Below are positions 38,594 to 51,100 of a stretch of 64,000 nucleotides of DNA, in pieces (the stretch's first letter is position 1; each line of letters begins with the position of its first letter). Position numbers and translations under genes: made by a program. The notes beneath the pieces were generated by a model, which saw only the letters and a program-made list of their open reading frames with translations, was not told the origin of the DNA and did no database searches. This stretch comes from Dasypus novemcinctus (taxonomy: Eukaryota > Chordata > Mammalia > Cingulata > Dasypodidae): positions 15,662,940 to 15,726,939 of the forward strand of contig NC_080676.1 of assembly GCF_030445035.2 (NCBI RefSeq), in the 5' to 3' direction.

Positions 38594-38984
38594 TAAAAGA
38601 TATTTATGATATATTGAACAGAGGATATATTTTGTAAATCTTCTATGTTTGATAAGCTATTAAAAACCTTTCTCCAATATCATTTAAACCTTGTATAAAG
38701 AGTTTTTTTCAGGTTTGCACATTAATTGTTTAATCTTTTTATGTGTAGAAGAAAAGCACAGAAATATCCATAAAAACACCACAGATATACTGTCAACGGA
38801 TGAAAATTTTAAATTGTTATTTATTCATTGCTTCTCCCATAATCTACACTATTAGTGAGGACATTACTTACTCAGCTCTTAAGGAGATTAGAAGACCTTT
38901 TTCCTAGATTACCAAATTCTCCATCCATGAATTTTAAAAATTCTTCTGCTATCTCCTGTCCACTCATCATAGGACATGAATAGG
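38594..38984. other. AT-rich intergenic DNA
   Basis: No gene or named repeat. Confidence 0.5.
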
Positions 38985-39150
38985 AAGCTACCAGATTTGA
39001 AAAATCTGGCAAGTCACTTCATCTTTCCGAATATCAATTTCTTCATCTGTATATCTGATCTTACAATGATCTTGTTGTGTTGTATTGAAATTAGTTGAAG
39101 AGATGTTTGTCAGAAGTCTAGTGCAGTACCTACTGTGTGCTCTTTAATGC
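38985..39150 (+). repeat. MIR SINE
   Basis: 'tctggcaagtcacttcatct', 'tatcaatttcttcatctgta' and 'agtgcagtacctactgtg' follow the order of the MIR core and tail. Diverged. Confidence 0.65.
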
Positions 39151-40944
39151 TAGGTTTTACATATTCAAAAAGCATTTCATCCTATTTCAGTTTTGTTTTA
39201 GGCAAGGTCCTAATTTTCATATTTGGAATATCGAATTGAGCTTTAAAAACCTGATATTTATTATTAAATAAGGAATGCTCTGACAATGCATTTTGGTAAT
39301 AATACCTGGCAGATACTTATAAAATCAACTAGGGTTTTCTCTTTTACTTTGCCAAGGTTTCGATTATTTTTTACTTTCTTTTGAACAAAGATCATTTATT
39401 CTTTAATTGTTTACTTTAAATTATTTGAATTTGTGATGCCTACCATTTTACACCTGAATATTTATGACAAGCCACAAAACATGTCACCTACAATCTCCAC
39501 TTATTTTTATGGCAAAAGAAAATCATAGTATAAGAAATGGACAAAATCCATTTGTAGTTTGAGAATTTTTATTCAAAAGTTTTTTCCTTCTATGATAACT
39601 CACATATACCAAAGCATACATATAAAGAGAAACTAAAAAACAAATTTAAAAAATGTTGTATTTATTGCTGAACCTGAGAATGTCAAAATATTATAAACAA
39701 TAATTTCTTTTGAGCAATTGGAAAGGTTATGACATAGGGCAGTAAACATAAGAATAAGAGGAAATTGTGAAGTCTTGAAAATTTATTTTGTTTTTTCTCA
39801 TGATGATAATAAAAATAATAATAAATGTATATAGCCCTCTATTTAAGGCTGACTTGCATCAGAATTTTGGTGAAGTGCTACATACACAGTCTGGATGATA
39901 ACCCGAGCCTACAGATATAGTTTTGTGCTATACACAAAAACCTCTCTTTTGTAGGAAAGTATAGGTGATTTATGTAATCAGTTTTAGTCTCCTTCCTTCA
40001 GGATATTATGTGCTGGTTTCTAACCATCCACCCTCAATTGTGGTCCTTTTTTGTACCTTTATGTACATTCTTTTTTCACAGCACCTGTAATACTGAATGA
40101 ATTATACCTGTTTTGGCATGTGGTTCAGCTATACCGTCAGATTCCTACAACAGAAACTGGGGAGTTATTCTTGAACTCTTAATATCCCTTATATCCAATG
40201 TCCAATCAAATGCCAGATTTTATCCGTTCCCCGTCCTTGTGTTGCCTTACAAAATGCAATGTGATCTAGTGCCTGGCCACCTTTCCTACTGAAACTCACA
40301 CCTGTGCCTTCCTGCCCACTCTCCTTCTGTCATGCAGACTCCCGTGTTCTCCAGAGTTGCCAAGCAAGCTCTTTGTTTATAGCCTTCACATTTGTTCTTA
40401 GTAAATATTCTTTGACTTGCTTGCTTATTTGGGGGTCTCTACTCAAATGTGACAGACTTCTCATTTGTTTCTATTTCTTTGTCCTGATTTATTTTTCTTC
40501 GGAATGTTAAGAATGTAAACTTCCCACCCTCTTGGAAAGAATAGACCGTTGTTCACCATAGCAATGAATAACAATCGGAAGCAGTATTAAACCTGTTGAA
40601 TCAATCAGTGACAGTTTCACAACAGTACTCACACGTCTAAAGTGTACCAGCCAGTGGTTTCCCTTTCACCCCACTTATGAAAGCCAGTTAGTGCTCTTAC
40701 TCTGTTAAGTTTGTATCCATGACCTATAAATTCAACAGGCCAGCTTCTAATATCCATGCTTTTCCAAATCTGAAAAAGATAAGATCTGTTCTTTGCTTTG
40801 AAACTGTGTTTTAGAAGCCCAGTCCTCCTTTACTTAAGGAAACAATAGATCCTTAAGTAAGTTTATTGTTTTAGATACTAAGTGTTAGACTCTTCGTTGG
40901 TGTTTATTATCACCTATGATTACATTAGAGTTATCTGTTGGAAT
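39151..40944. other. AT-rich intergenic DNA
   Basis: No gene is supported. A 68-codon open frame at 40304-40510 has no recognisable domain. Confidence 0.5.
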
Positions 40945-41056
40945 ATTATTTGTCTCTGTTAGAATGTAAGCTCCATGAGGGCAGGTACCTTGTACCTTTT
41001 GTTTACCGCTGTACATATCATAGATTCAACAAATATTTGTTGAATGAACCTTAAAG
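40945..41056 (+). repeat. L2 3' end
   Basis: 'agaatgtaagctccatgagg', 'gcaggtaccttg' and 'aacaaatatttgttgaatga' are the typical L2 LINE ending. Confidence 0.75.
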
Positions 41057-41103
41057 GTAAGGACAATGTGCCTAACTTCTAGTACATATTTCCATAAAAC
41101 ATA

Positions 41104-41130
41104 ACTTGAGTGAATGAATGAATGAATGAT
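41104..41130. repeat. (GAAT)n short tandem repeat
   Basis: Four or more units of GAAT/TGAA in tandem, likely derived from an L2 tail. Confidence 0.8.
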
Positions 41131-41439
41131 TCATCATCTTTGTATATTTTCAAATATTTCTTAAGGACAGTCTTGAAGAAAATCAGAGATTACTCAGATC
41201 TCTATGGGTCCTTTAATTCTCACATGGTCAATCTGTCTCTTCAGAGATATACTAGATGGAAAGATGCCCGCTTGCTTATTTAACGAATCCTTTTGAAGGA
41301 CTTAAAGACAATACCAATTCAACATGTTTAAAACCAAATCCATTATCTCTTCCCCCAAACTGATTCCTCTTCTAATGTTCCCTTTGTAAGTAAATGGCAT
41401 AGAGAATAATTTCTATTTTCCTTCACATCCCCATTTTGA

Positions 41440-42090
41440 ACCCAACAATCAAGTAACATTGATTTTACCTGCTAAATAGACCTTGAATCTGCTCACTTCT
41501 CTCCCTTTACGTCACTGTCACATTAATCCAAACTACCATCACTTGTCACCTGACCTACACAATAACCTACTATCTGGCCCATAAGTATCTTCTTGGCCCT
41601 CTCACCAATCTAAATTTCACTCTGCATCTATCAGTCAACTGTTCCCTTAGAAACTTTGTCCAGATGCTTTTGCTAATAGGACAGATTCTAAAATCTTCAA
41701 CATGGCCTATGGGCTCTTTTTATTCTTATCCAGAACCATATTCCACCTCACTGACTGAAATTGTCATGCCCTGCTCATCCCACATCACAAAACTTACACA
41801 AACTTTAGTACCTCAGCCTAAAACATTCTTCTCTCCCCTTTCTACTTCGGCTAAATCTTTTTTATTCTGCACATATTAAACCCAGCATCACTCCCTCACT
41901 TCCTCACCAGGTTTAATATCCTTTCCTTAACACTTCGTCGATTTTCTTTAAACACTTCCCATATTTGAAATTTAATCTTTGTTTGTATCATTATTGGATT
42001 AACAGCTATCTCTCCAACTAAATTCTTAGCTCCATAAGAGAAGGAAATACATCTATTTCTGGCATATAAGAGGTAGTCAGTAATTACTGA
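41440..42090 (+). repeat. L2 LINE fragment
   Basis: A C/T-rich stretch with 'tctgctcacttctctcc', 'ccatcacttgtcacctgacc' and 'cctactatctggccc' ends in 'ttcttagctccataagag' and 'taattactgattaagta'. It has the order of the L2 3' region but is strongly diverged. Confidence 0.6.
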
Positions 42091-42440
42091 TTAAGTAATT
42101 AATCAATTATTACTGAACAATGTTTGGGAGGCTCTTGAATCCAGTCCCGTCTTTCCTGGTACATCTCAGAGGACAGAGATGGAGCCTGCATCCCAACAGC
42201 CCAGGGGAGCCCAGGAAAGGCTATAAACCAGGAAAGTGAGACGCAGCTCCTTAAAGCCTCAGATTTTACACTGAAAATCAAAGGTCTCGCTGGTTTCTCA
42301 GGGACTTATGTTTGGTGAAAAAGAGAAAAGCATTGAAGTGATTGGAAGATCAATTTCACCTTTAATGAAGAAGGGGCAACAGGATGGGTCCTGTTTGCTG
42401 TGGTATACCAGTTCAAGAACAGAGCATGGCAGCAGTTTTT

Positions 42441-42634
42441 GTTGTTGTTTTTTTTTTTTTAGGTACCAAGGGATTGAACTGGCATGGGAACTTTAATGTG
42501 GGAAGCTGGCACTCAACCACTGAGTAGCTTTTATGTTGTTGTTTATTTTGCTTGTTTGTTTTTTTCAGGAGGCAGTGGAAACTCCCATGTGGAAGGCAGG
42601 AGCTCGCAACTGCTTGAGCCATATCCGCTCCCTT
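42441..42634 (-). mobile_element. Two DAS-SINE units in tandem
   Basis: Read on the minus strand, two tRNA-like heads are present, with 'ggaccgcct'-less but recognisable 'gagctcctgccttccacatg' and 'caaccactgagt'-type wording. They are separated by an A/T-rich linker (about 42535-42567), and a poly-A tail forms the poly-T at 42449-42460. Similar flanks ('agcagttttt' at 42431-42440, 'agcaacagtttttt' at 42635-42648) suggest a diverged duplication. Confidence 0.7.
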
Positions 42635-43084
42635 AGCAACAGTTTTTTATGGAAATGAGGTAAAATTTAAATTGAATGCAGTATTCAAAGAAGAATTTTT
42701 ATCTTTAGTGATTCTCCAGGAGACAGATGTTGAAGAGCTCTTTCCACCAGTTTTAGGATTCAGTTAAATATTTGAAAAAATATTAGAAACCACTTGTCAT
42801 ATAAAAATGCCATATTTACAAAAGATATTTTCTTTTTCCCATTCCTGTCCCATTATGGACTCTCAACTGCTGCTGTTGTGAAATCTATCATAAAAAATTT
42901 TCATTTACAAATCCAAAATATAGGACCAGAAGATCAACTTTAGGATCATCTCTAGGTAGTGAATTCGGGGCACGGGACAGGGATGTAGAGTGAGGAGGGG
43001 GAAAGACGGGTTCTCAGGCATATCCTTCCACACACTGCCTGATACTGCTTTGCTTTCATTTCATTTTGTTACTCCAACAAGAAG

Positions 43085-43150
43085 TCATGTAAAGTGTGGT
43101 GCCTGACATGTAATAAGTCCTCAGAAAATGTCAGCTATTGCTCTCCATAT
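43085..43150 (+). repeat. MIR tail
   Basis: 'tggtgcctgacatgtaata' and 'gtcctcagaaaatgtcagct' match the MIR 3' ending. Confidence 0.5.
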
Positions 43151-43798
43151 TATCAGTTAATAAACAACAGCTTAAAAAATGCTATTTTCTTCAGTTGGTT
43201 ATAATGACTGTACATCATCTAAACCTTTGCTGAAATAGTTTAAAGGGAAAGGGAGGAATTTCCAAGCTTTCCTGAACCATCACCACATCTCTGCAAGGTA
43301 ACAAATGGCAAGAAACCACTGTTCAAAATGGCTAAGTGCTAAGTTTAGTGTTGCACCGTCAGCATTTAATAGAGGTAGATTCAAAGTGACGGTTTTCTCA
43401 CAATAGGACTTTTTTCCCTCCCTTGACTGCCTTGCCTCCAATGTGTGCATGATACCAATGACATGTGAGGAACGGAAGGATTGCCTGGGAAAAGGTTGTG
43501 TGTTGGTTTGAAGTGTGGTTATTTTTGATGGATAGGGTTTAAACTACTCTGTCCCACAAGAAGACTATCTTTTATGGTTGACTGAGTCAAGATGTATTTT
43601 ATGCAGGCCAGGAGATGAGATTATCAGAAAAGGTATAAAGTGAAGACAAAGAATGCTAAAGTAAACTGAGCCTGAAAATGATGGAGACAAACTTATCTTT
43701 TCCATCGTAAAACGCAAAGCCCTTACTCCAGAATCCAGCATGAAAATGATATTTGCAGGCTATTTGAGGAACTTAAATACTAAGTATGTTATTTTCAG

Positions 43799-43885
43799 TT
43801 TTTTTTTTTAAGGAGGTACCGGGGATTGAACCTGGGACCGCCTAAAAAGGGAGCACGTACTCACCTCTGAACACACTCATTCCCC
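43799..43885 (-). mobile_element. DAS-SINE
   Basis: The plus strand shows poly-T, then 'ggaggtaccggggattgaac' and 'ctgggaccgcct', the reverse complement of the B-box and tail region of the armadillo tRNA-Ala-derived SINE. A 5' end near 'cacactcattcccc' closes it. It lacks the long GC-rich body of the copy at 10740. Confidence 0.82.
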
Positions 43886-45121
43886 TATTTCAAGGTTTTT
43901 ACTTCCAAACAATTAATTTAGTAACAGGTGCTTGGAATACATTCTCTCTTCTAAGTGGAAGATGGCCTGGAGTTTCTCTAATCACCTTTGTATGTGGTAC
44001 AAAATTTGGGTAGTATTTATGTAATTCTAAAGTAGAGCCAGAAAGGCTACATGGTTCCTTGCTTAAAACAAATCTGTTTCCCCTTTCCGAAAAGAGGAGA
44101 AAAGCTATCATTAGTCATTGAGAAGAAATTTTCCTGTTTAGTGGGTTTTGGAAATACATGGATAAGTAGGGCATAATAATCTGGCAGACTTCAAAAACAT
44201 TAAAGGGTAAGGCATTCATTAATTAAATGACTCTTGCATCTGCCTCATGGATTAAGGTTTATTTGTTTTTATTTACTTATTTTTAAGGCCTAGAGGTGTC
44301 TTTTCACAGTCTTATATCCTTTTATTGGTTGAACTTTCACTGCAACTAAATATAATTTCTTTTATACACCCCTGCATTTACTAAATTGGAAGTCTATTTA
44401 TATGCTTATTTAAGACTCTGGCAAGGGTAGATATTTAGAGCACACTTTGGTTTGTAAATATTTGCTTCTCTGTGGAGTGTATGTGTGTCTCTTGCCCCTA
44501 GAATGAATTGATTTTATCTATTTTTGCCCTCATTTTTAAATGTATTATTTACCTGACATTTAACTTGTCCATGGTAACCATATCTCACTGTAATAAGAAA
44601 ATTAAGAAACAAAGTCAAAAGAGGCAACTTTTGAAAAAATATTTTAAAAATCCAGTCCTTTTGATTAGTAACCATCCTTGGTACCAGAAAAACTTCAAAG
44701 TGTTCTCTAAACATTGAATTTTCTTCAGTGATGCTGAAAGCCTTAGTTCTCATCTTTCATGAATACCCATGCAAGAACTTCAAAAGGATACAAAGAAAGA
44801 ATGATAAACTCTCAAAGCAAATTTATGCTGAAACCAATAATTGTGTATTTAGCTATCATGCATCCACAACTAGATAAATACCTCATGAAATTATGTTTTA
44901 ATAAATATCTTAATTAATATTTTGATACATAAAAGCAAATACTTAAACCATTCAGAAATGAAATCCAGACCCCAAGGGATTTCTAGAAAAAAATGAAAAA
45001 GAATTATTAGATAGTGCCAAATATAGACATCTTCAAAGGGAAAGAGATCATTCAAACTTGCCAAAACTTTTACTTACTGAAATATGTTCTGCATATTTTA
45101 TTGTTTTCATCATCTTGCTTG
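43886..45121. other. Region downstream of PLSCR5
   Basis: AT-rich. It should hold the 3' UTR of PLSCR5 next to 45121, whose left limit I cannot set. No other gene is visible. Confidence 0.5.
45097..45102 (-). terminator. PLSCR5: Candidate PLSCR5 polyadenylation signal
   Basis: AATAAA on the minus strand, 19 bases after the stop codon. Such hexamers are common by chance in AT-rich DNA and this one is very close to the stop, so a more distal site is at least as likely. Confidence 0.25.
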
Positions 45122-45160
45122 TTATAATCCAGCCAGTGAATGTTCAAAGAACATAAAATC
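45122..45160 (-). CDS. PLSCR5: PLSCR5 last coding exon
   Basis: The minus strand reads a pyrimidine/AT-rich acceptor ending in TTTGTAG, then codes [12 protein letters not shown] and a TAA stop. It completes the C-terminal membrane helix begun in the previous exon and the short extracellular tail. The phase-0 junction with 49000 is consistent. Confidence 0.9.
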   Translation of the reverse strand, partial: DFMFFEHSLAGL

Positions 45161-48100
45161 CTACAAATAAATAAACTGTGAATATAAGTGAATTTCCAAA
45201 AGGCAACACTGAAGATCAAAAGTCTGATGTGTAAGCTTTGATTATGTAAAGCAATTATATTTCCCAGTGGTGTTTTGGCAACATGTGATTTATCAGTAGG
45301 AGAAAAAATTTAAAAGTTTTAATCTTCATGATAATTATATGTCTAATTTTCAGAATACAAGTAACTTGGGAATCTCATCTGAATCTGCATGATATCACCA
45401 GTCAAATCTTGAGTGATCAAGACTGCATAATTAGACCGTAGGGCATTCTGGGTTAGTGTAGGAGCTGTAACAGTCATCAGCCTTTGAACAGGATTTAGAT
45501 ATATCATGATGGACTATGTCCAAAATTAGGTAGTCATCTGAGGAATTACTGAAAACTATACCAGAGGGAACTCACTGTGGGGAGGGGTATTGTGAAATGG
45601 CAACCTGGGACTAGAGGAGACCAAAATTTAGATTGCACATGTGACTTTTGTTCTTTCGATCAGGGAGTATCCTCACATAGCAGCTTTCTAAAGGTCTCTC
45701 AGCACAAGGTAATAAAATAAAGACAGCATTTAAAAACTAAAAACATAATTCTTCCTATCAAATTATGTAGAAAGATAAGTAACTTTTCTTAGGTACTACA
45801 TATGAGAAATTGTTTCAAATCTATATTGGGAAGAGTGCAAGCATTTTATCGTATTATGGTAAGAAGAAAACAAAAAGAAATTGATGGGACTTGTTAGATA
45901 GTCTCAGTGAATATGTTTCTCCCTCAGACACTGGAGTTAAAACATTAGCTTTTCAAATGATTGAAGTGTTATCTAGACCAGGTTCTCAGATTCATAGCGG
46001 TATCACTTGGGGATCTTCTTAAAAATGCAGACTCTGGGGTATGGTCTGAATTTTTATTTCTAAAAAGCTCCAAGGTGGTGCACATGATGTACTTTGGGCA
46101 GTACATTAAATAGCAAAAGGACAATATTCACCTTTATTAAACCTACATCCCTTCAATCTCTCAAACATGGGCCAAGGAGAGAGAAAAAGTACTTTTTCCA
46201 GGAGGACACATTTAGGAAGTATTATGGTTTGAATTTTGTCCCACCCAAAAACATGTTCAAGTTCCAAATCCTAGCGCTTGGTCCTGTGACAGTGACTGTG
46301 ACAGTTTGAAGCTGGGTGGATTCCAGAAAACCCTGTTCTTGAAGCTGATCCATTCCTGTGCATGTAAACCTACTGTGGGTGGCTCTTTTGATTAAATTAC
46401 AGAGTAAGGTTTTTTTTTTTTATTAGATTGTGGAATCCAGGATGGGTCTTAATCCTCTTATTGGAGTCCTTTATAGACAGAGAAATAAAAAGCTACAGAC
46501 AAGAAGAGCAGCTGCAGAAACAGAAAAAAACCTCTAGAAGTTGATGAACCCAGGAGAGAGAAATGTCACAGACAGAGCAGCCTGAAGCTGAAAGCAGCAA
46601 GGCCCAAAGGACAATGCAGGGGCCAACACCAGCAGACGCCACCATTGTGCCCTGCCACGTGAGAGGATCTACAACCCCCAGAAGCTGGTCCTTGGGGAGA
46701 AAAGCATTGCCTGATGAAGCTGTGATTTGCACATCTTCACAGCTTTGGAGCTGTAAGCTTACCAAGTTAATAAATCCCATTGTAAAATCCAACCTACTTC
46801 CAACATATTGCATTGGTGGCCTTTAGCAAACTAAAACCTTACTTGGAAATAGGGTTTCAAAAGGTGAGATTATTTAAATTGAAGTGAAAATGGATTAGGA
46901 TGGCCCCTTATCCAGCGTAACTTCATTATAGGAAGAAGGACTTTGGACCCAGCCCCATGCACATACTGAAGATGGACGATGCCAAGGTTATAGGGAAACA
47001 TCTACAAGCCAAGAAACGGCAAGGATTGCCAGCAAACACCAAGCTAGAAGAAGCAAGGAAGGATTCTCCCCTGCAGATTTCAGATGGAGCACGGCCCTCC
47101 TGACACCTTGATTTTGGACTCTGGCCCCTAGAGCTGTGAAACGATAAATTTCTGTTGTTGTAAGACAGCCAGTTTGTGGTACTTTGTTACAAGAGCGTGG
47201 ACTGTAATGTGGACCATTGACCATGTGGTGCTGCGGTGCTCAGAGAGTGCAATGAATGTCCCATGATGATGTGGGAGGTTGTTGTTGTGGGAAGAGTGGG
47301 GTGAGGGGGGTGGGGTTGTATGGGGATCTCATACATAGTGTAAACAGGTTACATTCATGTTTTTTGAATGTAACATTAAAAAAAAAACAAAGACAAAAAT
47401 AGTCTTAGGTAACTAAGACACAGGGTTTCTGAAAACTATTAATAAAAAATAATGTTTAAGGTACAGAAAATTGTAGTTCTATTGTTGAGTATATTTTTGT
47501 CATCACCACATCATATACGAAGTATGTGTGGCAGATTAAAGGTTATCTGTATTTTAATATGAACATCCAGTGTGGGTTTATCTAGAAAGGTTGAGTTAAG
47601 GTCTTGAGAGAGAAGAGTGTGTGTATATGTGTGAATGTGTGTGTGTTTGCAGGGGGTGGTGTTGAGGCATATAATAATCACATATTGGAAGGGTGAGCAG
47701 GAAGTGGCCAATTAAAAGTGCTGTCACGTGTAGGAGAGACTATAGAATAAATATTAGGTGACTGGAAAGGTTGACTGGAATTGGTAAGATTTGTATAAGA
47801 AAATGGGAATTAAGGATGTGTCTACTTAGTATAGAAACCCAGCATTCTACATGCATTCATTCTATTTTGTACTAATGGCAAGGAACCTGTTATCTAAAAC
47901 AATTCCTTTAAAATTTTTGGAGAAATAATCTTATTTTTTTCTGTATTAAATTCTAAATGTCCATCAGTGATCCACTAGCAAATAATTTTTAGTTAATGCA
48001 TTCTCAAATGTCTTCAGAAAAGAAGACTAGAAAGGGATAGTTTTATTCCTACTTAAGGGCATATTAACTTAACCGTAAGATTTAGGATTCTAAAACATTG

Positions 48101-51100
48101 AAGAACAGCAAAATATTAGAGGAAGAATCTAGCTTTCTTTGAAAAATTCCATAGGATTTTGAAAATGGTAGAAAAATAAGAAAGCTGTTAAAGGGGAAAT
48201 TAGGAATGGGAGACAGCCAATCATTTTGGCACAGGCATTCTGGAGCTTCTGTTTTGTCATCCCTAATCTCCACACTAGAGAAGAAAGTGTTTTCAGTGAA
48301 ATTGTATGTTGGAAAGCAAGGACACAGTGATAGTAATTGTGTAATAGTGGAATCTGGTACATATTAGGCCATTCATGCCATCTTCTGTTTTTCGTACATG
48401 TTGGAGGACATGGGCACTGACTACTCTGTTCACATGCTGAACGCCCCTGAGTTTATTGTTAAACAAGTCAGTCCTGAAATCCACTCAGGATAAATAATGA
48501 GATATTTATATTTGTGTGGTTTTTAAAATTTGCGCCCGCCCCGCCCCCCCTTGAGGCTTGCTTTCTTTCTGCTGTGTCCATTCTTCTGTGTTTTCACTTG
48601 TCTCCCTTTCTGTTGCATCACTTTGCTGAGTCAGCTCTCCATGGCGCTACTGGGCTGGCGGCGCTCCGCGGCATGCCGGCCCGGGGCCTCCCATAGGGTA
48701 GACAAGAGTCCAGCTGATTGAGCCACAGCTGCCTCCCTATTTAGGTGATATTTTTCAGTTAAAAAGGCCAAAAAGCCTGAAATCTAAATTGAAGGTGAAA
48801 AGAGAATGGTAATTCAGTTGCTAAGGAAGTGAAGGGGAGGAGATGCCTCATAGAAATGCAGATCCAAAATGCTAGCCTTTCATACATAAAACTTACTCCT
48901 TGGGGATCAAAAGCCATGTAAAATGGGATTGGCTCAGTAGTAATTGGCAAATGAGAAGGAGAAACATAAAGCACCCACACCCTCTAAGGCCATACTTACA
49001 AAGAGGAAACAAGCACCGATCATTGCTGCTTTAACTGTCACATCTAGATCTGGAGGAACGTGAATTCCAAAGTTGTCTGCATTTGTGAAAACATCATTTA
49101 CAAATCCTGACCAGTACTTTGAAATTTTCCCAATTGTAAGCTTTTCATTAATGGTTTTCACCTTTGAAAAGAAAATAAGAGATGGAAAAAAGGTGGTTTT
49201 TTATGTCTTAGTATATTTCATGAGAGATATGAATATTTTATTCAGGATCTCTAAGTGACAATTTGATGCTATTTATCCTTTTATAGAAGCATAGGTTTGT
49301 AGATTTAACATTCCATATTACTTTTCAGCAATTTTGCTTTTCTAGCAGTTTTGAATTCACCTTAACTTTTTTTTTATAAGCAGGTGGAGAGTATAAAAGC
49401 AATAAATAATTAAGACCAGGCTACCACAAGATGGCAGCAGGTACACAGTCTCAATTACAGGGTCCAAAAATAAAGGTAATTTCTTTACCTGAGATCTCTG
49501 TTTTAAACCTGAATATTCATTTAAAAAATTAAAAAGTAAAAAGAATAAGAAAGAAAACATTTTTGAGAAAGATTTTAGGAGGAACTAAATTAACTTCTAA
49601 GTACCATCCATAAACTTTTTATTACTAAAATTTTAGAATTACTGATAGTAAAATAGTACCAGCCATTGCATAACTTCATTTTTACATTCAACTCAGATAT
49701 TTATAGGATATTCCTTTCTAATAACCCTGAAGATTATTTTTATGCTGAAAAATAAATAAATAAAAAGTCTCCCTGGGACTACTGCACTGCACAGGAAATT
49801 CAGACCAATTTGACATCAAAAGCTCTTCAGTCTTTCTCAGCTAAAGGAAATGAAAATTCAACTTCATCAACAATTCATTTTTTTTCCCCTCTTTGCCATC
49901 CTCATGCTGAAAGCAATTCAAAATAAACTTCCACCTTCTATATTGGAGTAGGGAATAGAGAAAAGTATTCAGGTTATCTCTATACCATAAATACAAAAAT
50001 TCTTAAGTTTAAGTTCTCAATCATAGAGCACACTTTCATACATTACTCTTAAGAATGCCATATCAAATCCTTTTGGAGTGGGGTGGAGTTAGGACAGCTC
50101 ACTTCAAAACATATCTTGTAATCTAGGTGTATAGTGAAACAGATCTCCCACAACTGAATGGTCAAGATAGGACACGCATTACTGAATTAATAAATAAAAA
50201 CTCAGTACACTGTAAAAGTAAAATAGACTATTTCTTCTGCTTAAGATGTATTTCTAAGAGATGCTGTTGAAATAGTCCATATTGGAACAGATTGAATTTG
50301 CAAACACCTATTGATCTTTAACATTCAAATTACAAACCTGCAAAAATGACTTTCACTTAATCCATAGTTGTAAATAGGAAAAAGCTTAATATTGAAATAT
50401 TTTCCCTTACTTCCTCAAAAAGTGAGTGTTTTGAAATAATCATCCTATCATTTTCCATTATGCATATCATTCCATTATGCATATCCATATCATTATGCAG
50501 AGAAGGCATTCTCTGCATAATTCTTCTCACAGGCTCTTTTATCTGCCTCTAAGAATATAGATAATAGGACAATCAAAGGAATTACTATAGAATGGAACAC
50601 AAAAGTGGTCTTGTCCTGATTTGTGGGTGAGTTTGCAGCTGGCTTCTTTTTTTGATTTTGTCTTTTTTAAAAAAAGATACATAGATCACAAAAAATGTTA
50701 CATTAAAAATTACAAGAGGTTCCCATATACACCCCCCCACACACACACACACATACTCCTCCCACTTCAACAACCTCCTTCATCATTGTGGCACATTCAC
50801 TGCATTTGGTGAACACATCTTGGAGCACTGCTGCACCACATGGATTATAGTTTACATTGTGGTTTACACTCTCCCCCAGTCCATTCAGTGGGCTATGGCA
50901 GGATATAGAATGTCCAGCATCTGTCCCTGCGATATCATTTAGGACAACTCCAAGTCCCGAAAATGGCCTCACATCCCATCTCTTCTTCCCTCTCCCTGCC
51001 CTCAGCAACTACCATGGCAACTCTCTCCACATCAGTTATCAAGTTTCTTCCATTGCTAGAGTCACAATAGTTCCATAGTAGAATGCCAGTAAGTCCACTC

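Noticed and set aside
49428..49435. CAAGATGG as another L1 start
   Set aside because: No L1 5' UTR follows on either strand, so it is a chance match in a PLSCR5 intron.
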